A stretch of 22,972 nucleotides of DNA from contig JBOZIK010000001.1 in the NCBI GenBank assembly GCA_051453625.1, forward strand, positions 107,582,126 to 107,605,097. The letters are read 5' to 3'. Origin of the DNA: Welwitschia mirabilis. Taxonomy: Eukaryota; Gnetophyta; Gnetopsida; Welwitschiales. Under the pieces are notes generated by a model. It was not told the DNA's origin and made no database searches. It worked only from the letters and a program-made list of their open reading frames with translations. Below, piece by piece: positions 19,631 to 22,972 of the stretch (the stretch's first letter is position 1; every line of letters begins with the position of its first letter). Position numbers and translations under genes: made by a program.

Positions 19631-20467
19631 NNNNNNNNNNNNNNNNNNNNNNNNNNNNNNNNNNNNNNNNNNNNNNNNNNNNNNNNNNNNNNNNNNNNNN
19701 NNNNNNNNNNNNNNNNNNNNNNNNNNNNNNNNNNNNNNNNNNNNNNNNNNNNNNNNNNNNNNNNNNNNNNNNNNNNNNNNNNNNNNNNNNNNNNNNNNNN
19801 NNNNNNNNNNNNNNNNNNNNNNNNNNNNNNNNNNNNNNNNNNNNNNNNNNNNNNNNNNNNNNNNNNNNNNNNNNNNNNNNNNNNNNNNNNNNNNNNNNNN
19901 NNNNNNNNNNNNNNNNNNNNNNNNNNNNNNNNNNNNNNNNNNNNNNNNNNNNNNNNNNNNNNNNNNNNNNNNNNNNNNNNNNNNNNNNNNNNNNNNNNNN
20001 NNNNNNNNNNNNNNNNNNNNNNNNNNNNNNNNNNNNNNNNNNNNNNNNNNNNNNNNNNNNNNNNNNNNNNNNNNNNNNNNNNNNNNNNNNNNNNNNNNNN
20101 NNNNNNNNNNNNNNNNNNNNNNNNNNNNNNNNNNNNNNNNNNNNNNNNNNNNNNNNNNNNNNNNNNNNNNNNNNNNNNNNNNNNNNNNNNNNNNNNNNNN
20201 NNNNNNNNNNNNNNNNNNNNNNNNNNNNNNNNNNNNNNNNNNNNNNNNNNNNNNNNNNNNNNNNNNNNNNNNNNNNNNNNNNNNNNNNNNNNNNNNNNNN
20301 NNNNNNNNNNNNNNNNNNNNNNNNNNNNNNNNNNNNNNNNNNNNNNNNNNNNNNNNNNNNNNNNNNNNNNNNNNNNNNNNNNNNNNNNNNNNNNNNNNNN
20401 NNNNNNNNNNNNNNNNNNNNNNNNNNNNNNNNNNNNNNNNNNNNNNNNNNNNNNNNNNNNNNNNNNN
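19631..20467. other. assembly gap, 837 N
   Basis: Long N run ending directly in a CT microsatellite, a common place for assembly to fail. Long reading frames across it are artefacts. Confidence 0.99.

Positions 20468-20508
<41 letters not shown>
20468..20508. repeat. (TC)n microsatellite at gap edge
   Basis: About 41 bases of TC repeat immediately after the N run. Its true length is unknown because the gap cuts it. Confidence 0.97.
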
Positions 20509-20514
<6 letters not shown>

Positions 20515-20850
20515 AAATAATAAAACAAGAAACATTCCACATGACCAAACACTCTAAAAAACAAAGGTGAAAATCATAAGATTAAGACAAAAAAGGATAC
20601 CTTTAAACAATCTAAGACCTTTTCACCATTGAGAAAAACATCAAAAATTAAGCATATTTCTTTAATTGAAGTTCATGGACATGTGAATGTCATAAGATTG
20701 AATGAATCCAATATTACCACTGTAAGTATCCAAGTCAAAGACTAGTCATGGAAATACATACATAAAGCATGTTTGAAATATGATCAAGTAATGCCATAAT
20801 AACCTCCAAAGGAAAAAGCTAAGAGAAAATTTAGATGTTTTGTGTAATTA
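20509..20850. other. E3 3' region, second part
   Basis: Non-coding. It aligns with E2 13560-13830; shared landmarks are a CATCTAA/AATCTAAGAC block, GAAGTTCAT, TGAATCCAAT and the CCAAAGGAA.A.GCTAAGAGA block (20812-20826), just before the integrase end in E2. Confidence 0.65.
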
Positions 20851-21554
20851 ATTCTAACATGTGTTTATTAACTTCCCAAAATTCTTAAGTAGTCATGTCA
20901 GAAATCTCAATAGAGTCATAAAAATGTATTTTCTTTAAAATAGCAGAAAACTAAAATCAATCAAACTAATTTTTGTCGTTATTGTCCTTTAGACGATAAA
21001 GAGGATCACAGAGATAGGAAAAAGAAATAGAACATAGAAAACTTACAGAAAAACTAAAAATAAAAACTATCATCCTATCCGTCATCCAGATAATAGATGA
21101 AACAATATATTATTATTGGAAAAATAGAAAACAAAAACTATAAATAGAAATAAAAACTAAAAGAAGAAAATAAAAACTAAAATTATTCAAACAAAAAGCT
21201 AAAAATTAAAACTCAAAGAAACTATGAAAGCCAAAAAGGAAAATATCCAAGCAAGAAAATTTTATTCAATTCCTAAAATCTAACTCAAAATTTTATTGAA
21301 AATAAAGAAAGAAAGAAAAAGAAAGATGGTCTCAAGATATTATATTTTTTTTAAAGAAATAAGCTCCAAACCAAATGTTAATCAATTCATAAAACATAAA
21401 AGTCGTATAATTATTTTCAAGTAAAATCAATTAGATGAAGAGAGAGGTAATGGATAAAACTTTATGGCATCACATGAAAGCATAAATTTTGGAAGTTAAA
21501 GGGAAGAGTGGTGGTAATTCTTATAAAATATTTTCATTGATTGCAAAAGTTTTA
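20851..21554. other. E3 AT-rich segment in place of RT, RNase H and integrase
   Basis: About 700 bases that I cannot match to E1 or E2. Rich in AAAACTAAAA-type text and purine runs (near 21300-21325). It carries a copy of the inverted-repeat motif at 20974-21011 and a second, weaker one at about 21068-21105. No coding signal on either strand. It lies exactly where about 2.6-3 kb of pol should be. Confidence 0.55.
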
Positions 21555-21839
21555 TAAGGAAAATTATATTTAAGTCCACTAAAAAGTTTTTAAGATACAA
21601 ATTCAAATTATAGTTTTCAATTTTTGGCTTATGTAATGAATAATCTCCTTCAAGTTGTAATTTTAAAAGTTAGACTTCCTTGCAATCTAAAGGTTTCATT
21701 TCTTTCTCATTCTCAAAGTTGGATGTATCATTAGATTCTGAATTCTTAACCTTAAGTGGGTTATTACACTCATGTAATTTCATTTCTCTTTCTTTAAGTG
21801 AATGATGTTATAGGAATAAGCTTAATTTGATGTTACTTT
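21555..21839 (-). other. E3 protease-RT spacer
   Basis: Loose alignment with the same spacer in E1 and E2, for example 21560-21600 with E2 16620-16665. No domain. Confidence 0.5.
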
Positions 21840-22350
21840 TAATGTTCAAATAATTATCATCTAAATCTTTTTCAGCTACATCAAAGACTCTAATTATAAA
21901 TGTTCTATTTCCAAAGTGACATTTCATTGTTCCAAATCTTGTGTCAATGATGCAATGGGTTGTTGCACAAAAGGCTCATCTTAGAAGTAATGGGTATCCT
22001 TTATTATGTTTAACTTCTATGATAATCACATCTATTAGGTAATAAGCCTCTTCAATTTGGATTATTAAATCTTTAATGACATCTAAAGATTTCTTAACTA
22101 AAGTATTTGCTAATCCTAAGACAATTAGATTAGGCTCTATTCTATCTTTTAAACTAAGTTTCTTACAAATGTGTAGTGGAATTATGTTAAACACTCACTC
22201 TAATGTCAATCAAGACTTTTTTAATCTTTTCGTTTCCCTGTAATGTGACATTCACCATGGCTACTTTTGGATCTCTAAATTTTGATGATTTTTGTAGCAC
22301 TAAAATTGAGAGGGATTGAGCTAACAAGACTCTACTAGGAATGACTCATT
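21840..22350 (-). pseudogene. E3 aspartic protease, frameshifted
   Basis: Antisense text VLIDIRVSV: catalytic Asp kept (22205-22207) but the next-but-one Gly is Arg (22199-22201). An extra base then shifts the frame into the open stretch 22194-21976, with NIIPLHICKKLSLKDRIEPN, LIVLGLANTLVKKSLDVIKD and VDVI-type text ending KHNKGYPLLLR. This matches the E1 and E2 proteases closely. Its right side joins the gag-protease linker (KVAMVNVTLQGNEKIKK). Confidence 0.87.
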
Positions 22351-22972
22351 TTTTCCCCTTCTTATTAAGTCTTTCCATAATTTTGAGTAAATTAGATTTT
22401 GTTGCAAAAGTTTCCAAAAGAGTAAGTTTATGATCATGTTTTTTACCAACTATTTAAGATGTTTGTTAAAACTTGAATTATTGTTAAGACTATCAAGCCA
22501 AGGGGTATTTAGTTGTTGTTGAAAAGGATTTTTCCTTTTATTTTTACCAATAGAAGAGAAGTTATATTCTTCTAATATTTCAATGTCTTCATCTTATTCT
22601 TTATCATTTCTAAAGTCATTTTAGGAGGTGGAAGGCTCATATGAAGAAGGTTTTATTTCTTGTTCACTTCTTGTCATAGTCCTACAGTCTTTTTTTATTT
22701 CATTAGGATTTGGTAAAGGTTGTGTAGCTAATGTTCCTTAAGGTCTTTGGTTGGCTAACATTGTTTATTGAAGGACACTTACTAAGTTTTCAAGTTTATC
22801 CTTTTTTGTTTCATGTGTTTTTCTTGTTTCATCCAAAATGTTTTTGAGTTAGTCAGTTGAATGTTAAAGATTGGATTAACTTGGTTGAAAATTTAAGTTT
22901 TTAAATTGGTTTCTAAAAGGTTGAGAGTTGTTTTAAAAATGAGTATTTAACCTTTATTGTACCTGATTTTTA
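22351..22972 (-). pseudogene. E3 gag, C-terminal part, leaves window
   Basis: Antisense pieces parallel E1 gag: LANQRP*GTLATQPLPNPNE (near 22760-22700; E1 has LANQRS*GSLASQ), then DCRTMTRSEQEIKPSYEPS, DEDIEILEEYNFSS, PWLDSLNNNSSFNKHLK and YSKLWKDLIRRGK near 22390-22360. This is the linker after the zinc knuckle; the capsid domain itself would lie right of the window. Many stops, including one shared with E1 at the codon after QRP/QRS. Confidence 0.8.

Larger units (their letters stand above)
17494..22972 (-). mobile_element. E3: Athila-like element lacking RT, RNase H and integrase, runs off right edge
   Basis: Same family and orientation as E1 and E2, inserted in E2 between protease and gag. 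Left to right: 3' LTR (17494-18576), polypurine tract, shortened 3' region with an 837-N gap, about 700 bases of unmatched AT-rich sequence, protease-RT spacer, protease, gag C-terminal part. No RT, RNase H or integrase text is visible between 3' region and protease, and the third ORF is also absent. It is therefore a deleted, non-autonomous-type copy unless coding sequence is hidden in the N gap, which by alignment lies elsewhere. The 5' LTR should lie right of the window. Confidence 0.75.

Noticed and set aside
19542-20564. Frames of about 300 residues with RERERE or SLSLSL
   Set aside because: Produced by the N gap and the TC microsatellite, not a gene.

Overview
This window looks like AT-rich, CpG-poor nuclear DNA from a flowering plant (probably a dicot; the species cannot be named from this sequence). 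It comes from a draft assembly with five runs of N. I see no intact host gene, no rRNA, tRNA or CRISPR array, and nothing bacterial. Almost all of it can be explained as a nest of old, decayed Ty3/gypsy LTR retrotransposons of two lineages.

Layout. (1) 1..~4899, minus strand: 5' part of an Athila-like element, E1, with reverse transcriptase (RT), protease (PR), gag, leader, a tRNA-Asp-type primer binding site and the 5' LTR. (2) ~4900..8304, plus strand: body of an older chromovirus-type element with gag, PR, RT, RNase H and integrase (INT). It is cut in gag by E1 and in INT by E2. (3) 8305..17493, minus strand: second Athila-like copy, E2, with 3' LTR, polypurine tract, a long 3' region holding a decayed third ORF, then INT, RNase H, RT and PR. 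(4) 17494..22972, minus strand: third copy of the same family, E3, inserted in E2 between PR and gag. It shows 3' LTR, polypurine tract, a shortened 3' region, no RT/RNase H/INT, then PR and part of gag; it runs off the right edge.

The inferred order of events is chromovirus first, then E1 and E2 into it, then E3 into E2. This predicts what lies outside the window on the right: the rest of E3, then E2 gag, leader and 5' LTR, then the C-terminal end of the chromovirus integrase.

None of the elements can encode working enzymes. Frames are broken by stops and frameshifts, many explained by C-to-T or G-to-A change at Gln, Trp and Arg codons, and catalytic residues are lost in several enzymes. 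No exciting new system is evident. The features most worth a second look are the nesting itself, a palindromic hairpin motif recurring in leader, LTR and internal DNA, a ~100-bp tandem duplication in one LTR, the gag-PR-only structure of E3, and duplicated sequence on both sides of two N gaps.
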